From Escarpia spicata (lineage: Eukaryota > Annelida > Polychaeta > Sabellida > Siboglinidae): a stretch of DNA of 64,000 bases. Made by a program: the position numbers and the translations under genes. Below the pieces are notes generated by a model. The model was not told the origin of the DNA. It did no database searches and was given only the letters and a program-made list of their open reading frames with translations. Shown piece after piece: positions 40,088-52,801 of this stretch. The DNA lies in assembly GCA_963995525.1 (NCBI GenBank), contig CAXEFP010000936.1, forward strand, positions 62,001 to 126,000, in the 5' to 3' direction. The first letter of the stretch is position 1. Each line of letters starts with the position of its first letter.

Positions 40088-41065
40088 CTTACGTAATATG
40101 TTCTTGTAACTTACGTGACGGAGATAAAACGGTAACATGCATTCCCATTTGTGGTTAATCTAGTTATGTGTGTAGCTTGATATCAGTCTAGCCTTCGTGA
40201 AGATTTGTAACATGCAAAACATCTATTTGGGTTAAGACCACATTAAGGATCCGTCCGCCGAAAAAAGTGCACTTAAAATACCGTTATGCTGTGATATGCA
40301 TACATTTTTTTCGAAAACTTTGACATGGGACATGTTTGTATCGTGAGTACTGAATGTACTGCTGCTTTAGACAAGATAAAACATCAAATGGGGATGAGTT
40401 TTCACACCTATAACTTACGTAATATGTTCTTGTAACTTACGTGACGGAGATAAAACGGTAACATGCATTCCCATTTGTGGTTAATCTAGTTATGTGTGTA
40501 GCTTGATATCAGTCTAGCCTTCGTGAAGATTTGTAACATGCAAAACATCTATTTGGGGTAAGACCACATTAAGGATCCGTCCGCCGAAAAAAGTGCACTT
40601 AAAATACCGTTATGCTGTGATATGCATAAATTTTGTTCGAAAACTTTGACATGGGACATGTTTGTATCGTGAGTACTGAATGTACTGCTGCTTTAGACAA
40701 GATAAAACATCAAATGGGGATGAGTTTTCACACCTATAACTTACGTAATATGTTCTTGTAACTTACGTGACGGAGATAAAACGGTAACATGCATTCCCAT
40801 TTGTGGTTAATCTAGTTATGTGTGTAGCTTGATATCAGTCTAGCCTTCGTGAAGATTTGTAACATGCAAAACATCTATTTGGGGTAAGACCACATTAAGG
40901 ATCCGTCCGCCGAAAAAAGTGCACTTAAAATACCGTTATGCTGTGATATGCAGAAATTTTGTTCGAAAACTTTGACATGGGACATGTTTGTATCGTGAGT
41001 ACTGAATGTACTGCTGCTTTAGACAAGATAAAACATCAAATGGGGATGAGTTTTCACACCTATAA

Positions 41066-44000
41066 CTTACGTAATATGTTCTTGTAACTTACGTGACGGA
41101 GATAAAACGGTAACATGCATTCCCATTTGTGGTTAATCTAGTTATGTGTGTAGCTTGATATCAGTCTAGCCTTCGTGAAGATTTGTAACATGCAAAACAT
41201 CTATTTGGGGTAAGACCACATTAAGGATCCGTCCGCCGAAAAAAGTGCACTTAAAATACCGTTATGCTGTGATATGCAGAAATTTTGTTCGAAAACTTTG
41301 ACATGGCACATGTTTGTATCGTGAGTACTGAATGTACTGCTGCTTTAGACAAGATAAAACATCAAATGGGGATGAGTTTTCACACCTATAACTTACGTAA
41401 TATGTTCTTGTAACTTACGTGACGGAGATAAAACGGTAACATGCATTCCCATTTGTGGTTAATCTAGTTATGTGTGTAGCTTGATATCAGTCTAGCCTTC
41501 GTGAAGATTTGTAACATGCAAAACATCTATTTGGGGTAAGACCACATTAAGGATCCGTCCGCCGAAAAAAGTGCACTTAAAATACCGTTATGCTGTGATA
41601 TGCATAAATTTTGTTCGAAAACTTTGACATGGCACATGTTTGTATCGTGAGTACTGAATGTACTGCTGCTTTAGACAAGATAAAACATCAAATGGGGATG
41701 AGTTTTCACACCTATAACTTACGTAATATGTTCTTGTAACTTACGTGACGGAGATAAAACGGTAACATGCATTCCCATTTGTGGTTAATCTAGTTATGTG
41801 TGTAGCTTGACATCAGTCTAGCCTTCGTGAAGATTTGTAACATGCAAAACATCTATTTGGGGTAAGACCACATTAAGGATCCGTCCGCCGAAAAAAGTGC
41901 ACTTAAAATACCGTTATGCTGTGATATGCAGAAATTTTGTTCGAAAACTTTGACATGGGACATGTTTGTATCGTGAGTACTGAATGTACTGCTGCTTTAG
42001 ACAAGATAAAACATCAAATGGGGATGAGTTTTCACACCTATAACTTACGTAATATGTTCTTGTAACTTACGTGACGGAGATAAAACGGTAACATGCATTC
42101 CCATTTGTGGTTAATCTAGTTATGTGTGTAGCTTGATATCAGTCTAGCCTTCGTGAAGATTTGTAACATGCAAAACATCTATTTGGGGTAAGACCACATT
42201 AAGGATCCGTCCGCCGAAAAAAGTGCACTTAAAATACCGTTATTCTGTGATATGCAGAAATTTTGTTCGAAAACTTTGACATGGGACATGTTTGTATCGT
42301 GAGTACTGAATGTACTGCTGCTTTAGACAAGATAAAACATCAAATGGGGATGAGTTTTCACACCTATAACTTACGTAATATGTTCTTGTAACTTACGTGA
42401 CGGAGATAAAACGGTAACATGCATTCCCATTTGTGGTTAATCTAGTTATGTGTGTAGCTTGATATCAGTCTAGCCTTCGTGAAGATTTGTAACATGCAAA
42501 ACATCTATTTGGGGTAAGACCACATTAAGGATCCGTCCGCCGAAAAAAGTGCACTTAAAATACCGTTATGCTGTGATATGCAGAAATTTTGTTCGAAAAC
42601 TTTGACATGGGACATGTTTGTATCGTGAGTACTGAATGTACTGCTGCTTTAGACAAGATAAAACATCAAATGGGGATGAGTTTTCACACCTATAACTTAC
42701 GTAATATGTTCTTGTAACTTACGTGACGGAGATAAAACGGTAACATGCATTCCCATTTGTGGTTAATCTAGTTATGTGTGTAGCTTGATATCAGTCTAGC
42801 CTTCGTGAAGATTTGTAACATGCAAAACATCTATTTGGGGTAAGACCACATTAAGGATCCGTCCGCCGAAAAAAGTGCACTTAAAATACCGTTATGCTGT
42901 GATATGCAGAAATTTTGTTCGAAAACTTTGACATGGCACATGTTTGTATCGTGAGTACTGAATGTACTGCTGCTTTAGACAAGATAAAACATCAAATGGG
43001 GATGAGTTTTCACACCTATAACTTACGTAATATGTTCTTGTAACTTACGTGACGGAGATAAAACGGTAACATGCATTCCCATTTGTGGTTAATCTAGTTA
43101 TGTGTGTAGCTTGATATCAGTCTAGCCTTCGTGAAGATTTGTAACATGCAAAACATCTATTTGGGGTAAGACCACATTAAGGATCCGTCCGCCGAAAAAA
43201 GTGCACTTAAAATACCGTTATGCTGTGATATGCATAAATTTTGTTCGAAAACTTTGACATGGCACATGTTTGTATCGTGAGTACTGAATGTACTCCTGCT
43301 TTAGACAAGATAAAACATCAAATGGGGATGAGTTTTCACACCTATAACTTACGTAATATGTTCTTGTAACTTACGTGACGGAGATAAAACGGTAACATGC
43401 ATTCCCATTTGTGGTTAATCTAGTTATGTGTGTAGCTTGATATCAGTCTAGCCTTCGTGAAGATTTGTAACATGCAAAACATCTATTTGGGGTAAGACCA
43501 CATTAAGGATCCGTCCGCCGAAAAAAGTGCACTTAAAATACCGTTATGCTGTGATATGCATAAATTTTGTTCGAAAACTTTGACATGGGACATGTTTGTA
43601 TCGTGAGTACTGAATGTACTGCTGCTTTAGACAAGATAAAACATCAAATGGGGATGAGTTTTCACACCTATAACTTACGTAATATGTTCTTGTAACTTAC
43701 GTGACGGAGATAAAACGGTAACATGCATTCCCATTTGTGGTTAATCTAGTTATGTGTGTAGCTTGATATCAGTCTAGCCTTCGTGAAGATTTGTAACATG
43801 CAAAACATCTATTTGGGGTAAGACCACATTAAGGATCCGTCCGCCGAAAAAAGTGCACTTAAAATACCGTTATGCTGTGATATGCAGAAATTTTGTTCGA
43901 AAACTTTGACATGGGACATGTTTGTATCGTGAGTACTGAATGTACTGCTGCTTTAGACAAGATAAAACATCAAATGGGGATGAGTTTTCACACCTATAAC

Positions 44001-47000
44001 TTACGTAATATGTTCTTGTAACTTACGTGACGGAGATAAAACGGTAACATGCATTCCCATTTGTGGTTAATCTAGTTATGTGTGTAGCTTGATATCAGTC
44101 TAGCCTTCGTGAAGATTCGTAACATGCAAAACATCTATTTGGGGTAAGACCACATTAAGGATCCGTCCGCCGAAAAAAGTGCACTTAAAATACCGTTATG
44201 CTGTGATATGCAGAAATTTTGTTCGAAAACTTTGACATGGGACATGTTTGTATCGTGAGTACTGAATGTACTGCTGCTTTAGACAAGATAAAACATCAAA
44301 TGGGGATGAGTTTTCACACCTATAACTTACGTAATATGTTCTTGTAACTTACGTGACGGAGATAAAACGGTAACATGCATTCCCATTTGTGGTTAATCTA
44401 GTTATGTGTGTAGCTTGATATCAGTCTAGCCTTCGTGAAGATTTGTAACATGCAAAACATCTATTTGGGGTAAGACCACATTAAGGATCCGTCCGCCGAA
44501 AAAAGTGCACTTAAAATACCGTTATGCTATGATATGCAGAAATTTTGTTCGAAAACTTTGACATGGCACATGTTTGTATCGTGAGTACTGAATGTACTGC
44601 TGCTTTAGACAAGATAAAACATCAAATGGGGATGAGTTTTCACACCTATAACTTACGTAATATGTTCTTGTAACTTACGTGACGGAGATAAAACGGTAAC
44701 ATGCATTCCCATTTGTGGTTAATCTAGTTATGTGTGTAGCTTGATATCAGTCTAGCCTTCGTGAAGATTTGTAACATGCAAAACATCTATTTGGGGTAAG
44801 ACCACATTAAGGATCCGTCCGCCGAAAAAAGTGCACTTAAAATACCGTTATGCTGTGATATGCATAAATTTTGTTCGAAAACTTTGACATGGCACATGTT
44901 TGTATCGTGAGTACTGAATGTACTGCTGCTTTAGACAAGATAAAACATCAAATGGGGATGAGTTTTCACACCTATAACTTACGTAATATGTTCTTGTAAC
45001 TTACGTGACGGAGATAAAACGGTAACATGCATTCCCATTTGGGGTTAATCTAGTTATGTGTGTAGCTTGATATCAGTCTAGCCTTCGTGAAGATTTGTAA
45101 CATGCAAAACATCTATTTGGGGTAAGACCACATTAAGGATCCGTCCGCCGAAAAAAGTGCACTTAAAATACCGTTATGCTGTGATATGCATAAATTTTGT
45201 TCGAAAACTTTGACATGGGACATGTTTGTATCGTGAGTACTGAATGTACTGCTGCTTTAGACAAGATAAAACATCAAATGGGGATGAGTTTTCACACCTA
45301 TAATTTACGTAATATGTTCTTGTAACTTACGTGACGGAGATAAAACGGTAACATGCATTCCCATTTGTGGTTAATCTAGTTATGTGTGTAGCTTGATATC
45401 AGTCTAGCCTTCGTGAAGATTTGTAACATGCAAAACATCTATTTGGGGTAAGACCACATTAAGGATCCGTCCGCCGAAAAAAGTGCACTTAAAATACCGT
45501 TATGCTGTGATATGCATAAATTTTGTTCGAAAACTTTGACATGGGACATGTTTGTATCGTGAGTACTGAATGTACTGCTGCTTTAGACAAGATAAAACAT
45601 CAAATGGGGATGAGTTTTCACACCTATAACTTACGTAATATGTTCTTGTAACTTACGTGACGGAGATAAAACGGTAACATGCATTCCCATTTGTGGTTAA
45701 TCTAGTTATGTGTGTAGCTTGATATCAGTCTAGCCTTCGTGAAGATTTGTAACATGCAAAACATCTATTTGGGGTAAGACCACATTAAGGATCCGTCCGC
45801 CGAAAAAAGTGCACTTAAAATACCGTTATGCTGTGATATGCAGAAATTTTGTTCGAAAACTTTGACATGGGACATGTTTGTATCGTGAGTACTGAATGTA
45901 CTGCTGCTTTAGACAAGATAAAACATCAAATGGGGATGAGTTTTCACACCTATAACTTACGTAATATGTTCTTGTAACTTACGTGACGGAGATAAAACGG
46001 TAACATGCATTCCCATTTGTGGTTAATCTAGTTATGTGTGTAGCTTGATATCAGTCTAGCCTTCGTGAAGATTTGTAACATGCAAAACATCTATTTGGGG
46101 TAAGACCACATTAAGGATCCGTCCGCCGAAAAAAGTGCACTTAAAATACCGTTATGCTGTGATATGCAGAAATTTTGTTCGAAAACTTTGACATGGCACA
46201 TGTTTGTATCGTGAGTACTGAATGTACTGCTGCTATAGACAAGATAAAACATCAAATGGGGATGAGTTTTCACACCTATAACTTACGTAATATGTTCTTG
46301 TAACTTACGTGACGGAGATAAAACGGTAACATGCATTCCCATTTGTGGTTAATCTAGTTATGTGTGTAGCTTGATATCAGTCTAGCCTTCATGAAGATTT
46401 GTAACATGCAAAACATCTATTTGGGGTAAGACCACATTAAGGATCCGTCCGCCGAAAAAAGTGCACTTAAAATACCATTTTGCTGTGATATGCATAAATT
46501 GTGTTCGAAAACTTTGACATGGGACATGTTTGTATCGTGAGTACTGAATGTACTGCTGCTTTAGACAAGATAAAACATCAAATGGGGATGAGTTTTCACA
46601 CCTATAACTTACGTAATATGTTCTTGTAACTTACGTGACGGAGATAAAACGGTAACATGCATTCCCATTTGGGGTTAATCTAGTTATGTGTGTAGCTTGA
46701 TATCAGTCTAGCCTTCGTGAAGATTTGTAACATGCAAAACATCTATTTGGGGTAAGACCACATTAAGGATCCGTCCGCCGAAAAAAGTGCACTTAAAATA
46801 CCGTTATGCTGTGATATGCATAAATTTTGTTCGAAAACTTTGACATGGGACATGTTTGTATCGTGAGTACTGAATGTACTGCTGCTTTAGACAAGATAAA
46901 ACATCAAATGGGGATGAGTTTTCACACCTATAACTTACGTAATATGTTCTTGTAACTTACGTGACGGAGATAAAACGGTAACATGCATTCCCATTTGTGG

Positions 47001-47911
47001 TTAATCTAGTTATGTGTGTAGCTTGATATCAGTCTAGCCTTCGTGAAGATTTGTAACATGCAAAACATCTATTTGGGGTAAGACCACATTAAGGATCCGT
47101 CCGCCGAAAAAAGTGCACTTAAAATACCGTTATGCTGTGATATGCAGAAATTTTGTTCGAAAACTTTGACATGGGACATGTTTGTATCGTGAGTACTGAA
47201 TGTACTGCTGCTTTAGACAAGATAAAACATCAAATGGGGATGAGTTTTCACACCTATAACTTACGTAATATGTTCTTGTAACTTACGTGACGGAGATAAA
47301 ACGGTAACATGCATTCCCATTTGTGGTTAATCTAGTTATGTGTGTAGCTTGATATCAGTCTAGCCTTCGTGAAGATTTGTAACATGCAAAACATCTATTT
47401 GGGGTAAGACCACATTAAGGATCCGTCCGCCGAAAAAAGTGCACTTAAAATACCGTTATGCTGTGATATGCAGAAATTTTGTTCGAAAACTTTGACATGG
47501 CACATGTTTGTATCGTGAGTACTGAATGTACTGCTGCTATAGATAAGATAAAACATCAAATGGGGATGAGTTTTCACACCTATAACTTACGTAATATGTT
47601 CTTGTAACTTACGTGACGGAGATAAAACGGTAACATGCATTCCCATTTGTGGTTAATCTAGTTATGTGTGTAGCTTGATATCAGTCTAGCCTTCGTGAAG
47701 ATTTGTAACATGCAAAACATCTATTTGGGGTAAGACCACATTAAGGATCCGTCCGCCGAAAAAAGTGCACTTAAAATACCGTTATGCTGTGATATGCATA
47801 AATTTTGTTCGAAAACTTTCACATGGCACATGTTTGTATCGTGAGTACTGAATGTACTGCTGCTTTAGACAAGATAAAACATCAAATGGGGATGAGTTTT
47901 CACACCTATAA
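41066..47911. repeat. Domain 6: five-monomer higher-order repeat shrinking to four (M127-M147)
   Basis: Pairs of G242C monomers (first G214, then T214) recur at M127-128, M132-133 and M137-138, giving 1,630-bp units at 41066-42695, 42696-44325 and 44326-45955. The next unit, 45956-47259, has four monomers, and another begins at 47260. The other members of the unit shift from G,G,G to T,G,G to T,T,G, so units differ internally. CATTTGGGGTT marks M139 and M144; GCTGCTATAG marks M142 and M146, 1,304 bp apart. The last G242C is at 47827. Confidence 0.82.
46282..46607. repeat. Divergent monomer M143
   Basis: It has four changes in one copy: CTTCATGAAG for CTTCGTGAAG (46391), two in ACCATTTTGC, and T220G (AATTGTG, 46501). 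Two are CpG-to-CpA transitions, rare elsewhere in the array. By position M143 should carry G242C, but it has the ordinary GGGACATG. T220G otherwise occurs only downstream of 49 kb, so part of M143 may derive from the downstream subfamily. Confidence 0.8.
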
Positions 47912-50193
47912 CTTACGTAATATGTTCTTGTAACTTACGTGACGGAGATAAAACGGTAACATGCATTCCCATTTGTGGTTAATCTAGTTATGTGTGTAGC
48001 TGGATATCAGTCTAGCCTTCGTGAAGATTTGTAACATGCAAAACATCTATTTGGGGTAAGACCACATTAAGGATCCGTCCGCCGAAAAAAGTGCACTTAA
48101 AATACCGTTATGCTGTGATATGCAGAAATTTTGTTCGAAAACTTTGACATGGGACATGTTTGTATCGTGAGTACTGAATGTACTGCTGCTTTAGACAAGA
48201 TAAAACATCAAATGGGGATGAGTTTTCACACCTATAACTTACGTAATATGTTCTTGTAACTTACGTGACGGAGATAAAACGGTAACATGCATTCCCATTT
48301 GTGGTTAATCTAGTTATGTGTGTAGCTTGATATCAGTCTAGCCTTCGTGAAGATTTGTAACATGCAAAACATATATTTGGGGTAAGACCACATTAAGGAT
48401 CCGTCCGCCGAAAAAAGTGCACTTAAAATACCGTTATGCTGTGATATGCAGAAATTTTGTTCGAAAACTTTGACATGGGACATGTTTGTATCGTGAGTAC
48501 TGAATGTACTGCTGCTTTAGACAAGATAAAACATCAAATGGGGATGAGTTTTCACACCTATAACTTACGTAATATGTTCTTGTAACTTACGTGACGGAGA
48601 TAAAACGGTAACATGCATTCCCATTTGTGGTTAATCTAGTTATGTGTGTAGCTTGATATCAGTCTAGCCTTCGTGAAGATTTGTAACATGCAAAACATCT
48701 ATTTGGGGTAAGACCACATTAAGGATCCGTCCGCCGAAAAAAGTGCACTTAAAATACCGTTATGCTGTGATATGCAGAAATTTTGTTCGAAAACTTTGAC
48801 ATGGGACATGTTTGTATCGTGAGTACTGAATGTACTGCTGCTTTAGACAAGATAAAACATCAAATGGGGATGAGTTTTCACACCTATAACTTACGTAATA
48901 TGTTCTTGTAACTTACGTGACGGAGAGAAAACGGTAACATGCATTCCCATTTGTGGTTAATCTAGTTATGTGTGTAGCTTGATATCAGTCTAGCCTTCGT
49001 GAAGATTTGTAACATGCAAAACATCTATTTGGGGTAAGACCACATTAAGGATCCGTCCGCCGAAAAAAGTGCACTTAAAATACCGTTATGCTGTGATATG
49101 CAGAAATGTTGTTCGAAAACTTTGACATGGGACATGTTTGTATCGTGAGTACTGAATGTACTGCTGCTTTAGACAAGATAAAACATCAAATGGGGATGAG
49201 TTTTCACACCTATAACTTACGTAATATGTTCTTGTAACTTACGTGACGGAGATAAAACGGTAACATGCATTCCCATTTGTGGTTAATCTAGTTATGTGTG
49301 TAGCTTGATATCAGTCTAGCCTTCGTGAAGATTTGTAACATGCAAAACATCTATTTGGGGTAAGACCACATTAAGGATCCGTCCGCCGAAAAAAGTGCAC
49401 TTAAAATACCGTTATGCTGTGATATGCAAAAATTGTGTTCGAAAACTTTGACATGGGACATGTTTGTATCGTGAGTACTGAATGTACTGCTGCTTTAGAC
49501 AAGATAAAACATCAAATGGGGATGAGTTTTCACACCTATAACTTACGTAATATGTTCTTGTAACTTACGTGACGGAGATAAAACGGTAACATGCATTCCC
49601 ATTTGTGGTTAATCTAGTTATGTGTGTAGCTTGATATCAGTCTAGCCTTCGTGAAGATTTGTAACATGCAAAACATCTATTTGGGGTAAGACCACATTAA
49701 GGATCCGTCCGCCGAAAAAAGTGCACTTAAAATACCGTTATGCTGTGATATGCAGAAATTTTGTTCGAAAACTTTGACATGGGACATGTTTGTATCGTGA
49801 GTACTGAATGTACTGCTGCTTTAGACAAGATAAAACATCAAATGGGGATGAGTTTTCACACCTATAACTTACGTAATATGTTCTTGTAACTTACGTGACG
49901 GAGATAAAACGGTAACATGCATTCCCATTTGTGGTTAATCTAGTTATGTGTGTAGCTTGATATCAGTCTAGCCTTCGTGAAGATTTGTAACATGCAAAAC
50001 ATCTATTTGGGGTAAGACCACATTAAGGATCCGTCCGCCGAAAAAAGTGCACTTAAAATACCGTTATGCTGTGATATGCAGAAATTTTGTTCGAAAACTT
50101 TGACATGGGACATGTTTGTATCGTGAGTACTGAATGTACTGCTGCTTTAGACAAGATAAAACATCAAATGGGGATGAGTTTTCACACCTATAA
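47912..50193. repeat. Domain 7: transition monomers (M148-M154)
   Basis: All are G214 except M152, which reads GCAAAAATTGTG (A at 214 plus T220G). M148 has T91G, M149 has C136A, and M151 has GGAGAGAAAA plus T219G. C136A returns here after being absent since M34. I see no internal period; this stretch joins the 5-mer domain to the 21-mer domain. Confidence 0.8.
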
Positions 50194-51171
50194 CTTACGT
50201 AATATGTTCTTGTAACTTACGTGACGGAGATAAAACGGTAACATGCATTCCCATTTGTGGTTAATCTAGTTATGTGTGTAGCTTGATATCAGTCTAGCCT
50301 TCGTGAAGATTTGTAACATGCAAAACATCTATTTGGGGTAAGACCACATTAAGGATCCGTCCGCCGAAAAAAGTGCACTTAAAATACCGTTATGCTGTGA
50401 TATGCAGAAATTTTGTTCGAAAACTTTGACATGGGACATGTTTGTATCGTGAGTACTGAATGTACTGCTGCTTTAGACAAGATAAAACATCAAATGGGGA
50501 TGAGTTTTCACACCTATAACTTACGTAATATGTTCTTGTAACTTACGTGACGGAGATAAAACGGTAACATGCATTCCCATTTGTGGTTAATCTAGTTATG
50601 TGTGTAGCTTGATATCAGTCTAGCCTTCGTGAAGATTTGTAACATGCAAAACATCTATTTGGGGTAAGACCACATTAAGGATCCGTCCGCCGAAAAAAGT
50701 GCACTTAAAATACCGTTATGCTGTGATATGCAGAAATTTTGTTCGAAAACTTTGACATGGGACATGTTTGTATCGTGAGTACTGAATGTACTGCTGCTTT
50801 AGACAAGATAAAACATCAAATGGGGATGAGTTTTCACACCTATAACTTACGTAATATGTTCTTGTAACTTACGTGACGGAGATAAAACGGTAACATGCAT
50901 TCCCATTTGTGGTTAATCTAGTTATGTGTGTAGCTTGATATCAGTCTAGCCTTCGTGAAGATTTGTAACATGCAAAACATCTATTTGGGGTAAGACCACA
51001 TTAAGGATCCGTCCGCCGAAAAAAGTGCACTTAAAATACCGTTATGCTGTGATATGCAGAAATTTTGTTCGAAAACTTTGACATGGGACATGTTTGTATC
51101 GTGAGTACTGAATGTACTGCTGCTTTAGACAAGATAAAACATCAAATGGGGATGAGTTTTCACACCTATAA

Positions 51172-52801
51172 CTTACGTAATATGTTCTTGTAACTTACGT
51201 GACGGAGATAAAACGGTAACATGCATTCCCATTTGTGGTTAATCTAGTTATGTGTGTAGCTTGATATCAGTCTAGCCTTCGTGAAGATTTGTAACATGCA
51301 AAACATATATTTGGGGTAAGACCACATTAAGGATCCGTCCGCCGAAAAAAGTGCACTTAAAATACCGTTATGCTGTGATATGCAGAAATTGTGTTCGAAA
51401 ACTTTGACATGGGACATGTTTGTATCGTGAGTACTGAATGTACTGCTGCTTTAGACAAGATAAAACATCAAATGGGGATGAGTTTTCACACCTATAACTT
51501 ACGTAATATGTTCTTGTAACTTACGTGACGGAGATAAAACGGTAACATGCATTCCCATTTGTGGTTAATCTAGTTATGTGTGTAGCTTGATATCAGTCTA
51601 GCCTTCGTGAAGATTTGTAACATGCAAAACATCTATTTGGGGTAAGACCACATTAAGGATCCGTCCGCCGAAAAAAGTGCACTTAAAATACCGTTATGCT
51701 GTGATATGCATAAATTTTGTTCGAAAACTTTGACATGGGACATGTTTGTATCGTGAGTACTGAATGTACTGCTGCTTTAGACAAGATAAAACATCAAATG
51801 GGGATGAGTTTTCACACCTATAACTTACGTAATATGTTCTTGTAACTTACGTGACGGAGATAAAACGGTAACATGCATTCCCATTTGTGGTTAATCTAGT
51901 TATGTGTGTAGCTTGATATCAGTCTAGCCTTCGTGAAGATTTGTAACATGCAAAACATCTATTTGGGGTAAGACCACATTAAGGATCCGTCCGCCGAAAA
52001 AAGTGCACTTAAAATACCGTTATGCTGTGATATGCATAAATTTTGTTCGAAAACTTTGACATGGGACATGTTTGTATCGTGAGTACTGAATGTACTGCTG
52101 CTTTAGACAAGATAAAACATCAAATGGGGATGAGTTTTCACACCTATAACTTACGTAATATGTTCTTGTAACTTACGTGACGGAGATAAAACGGTAACAT
52201 GCATTCCCATTTGTGGTTAATCTAGTTATGTGTGTAGCTTGATATCAGTCTAGCCTTCGTGAAGATTTGTAACATGCAAAACATCTATTTGGGGTAAGAC
52301 CACATTAAGGATCCGTCCGCCGAAAAAAGTGCACTTAAAATACCGTTATGCTGTGATATGCATAAATTTTGTTCGAAAACTTTGACATGGGACATGTTTG
52401 TATCGTGAGTACTGAATGTACTGCTGCTTTAGACAAGATAAAACATCAAATGGGGATGAGTTTTCACACCTATAACTTACGTAATATGTTCTTGTAACTT
52501 ACGTGACGGAGATAAAACGGTAACATGCATTCCCATTTGTGGTTAATCTAGTTATGTGTGTAGCTTGATATCAGTCTAGCCTTCGTGAAGATTTGTAACA
52601 TGCAAAACATATATTTGGGGTAAGACCACATTAAGGATCCGTCCGCCGAAAAAAGTGCACCTAAAATACCGTTATGCTGTGATATGCAGAAATTGTGTTC
52701 GAAAACTTTGACATGGGACATGTTTGTATCGTGAGTACTGAATGTACTGCTGCTTTAGACAAGATAAAACATCAAATGGGGATGAGTTTTCACACCTATA
52801 A
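51172..52801. repeat. Five-monomer motif inside the 21-mer, copy 1 (M158-M162)
   Basis: C136A+T220G, three plain T214 copies, then C136A+GCACCTAAA+T220G. The same motif recurs 13 monomers later within the unit, so the 21-mer decomposes as 13+8. Confidence 0.87.

Larger units (their letters stand above)
30973..41065. repeat. Domain 5: irregular four-monomer repeats (M96-M126)
   Basis: GTACAC is gone, and G242C (CATGGCACATG) begins at 32179 in M99. Two 4-mer families occur: one starting with a G214+G242C copy (31938-34545) and one marked by G64A (34546-37153 and again 38784-40087). Between and after these, monomers carry scattered private changes, such as GCATTACC in M114, CTGATTTAG in M105 and M118, and three changes in M124 (40088-40413). 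No period longer than four monomers is clear to me. Confidence 0.8.

Noticed and set aside
46091..46273. Minus-strand 60-codon open frame
   Set aside because: It exists only because one T to A change (GCTGCTTTAG to GCTGCTATAG) removes a TAA stop found in the other monomers. It begins at GTG and lies wholly within satellite sequence. Not a gene.
47395..47577. Second minus-strand 60-codon open frame, one residue different
   Set aside because: It is the same accident in the duplicated monomer M146, exactly 1,304 bp (four monomers) downstream. Its Val to Ile difference comes from an extra C to T change. It reflects block duplication, not coding conservation.
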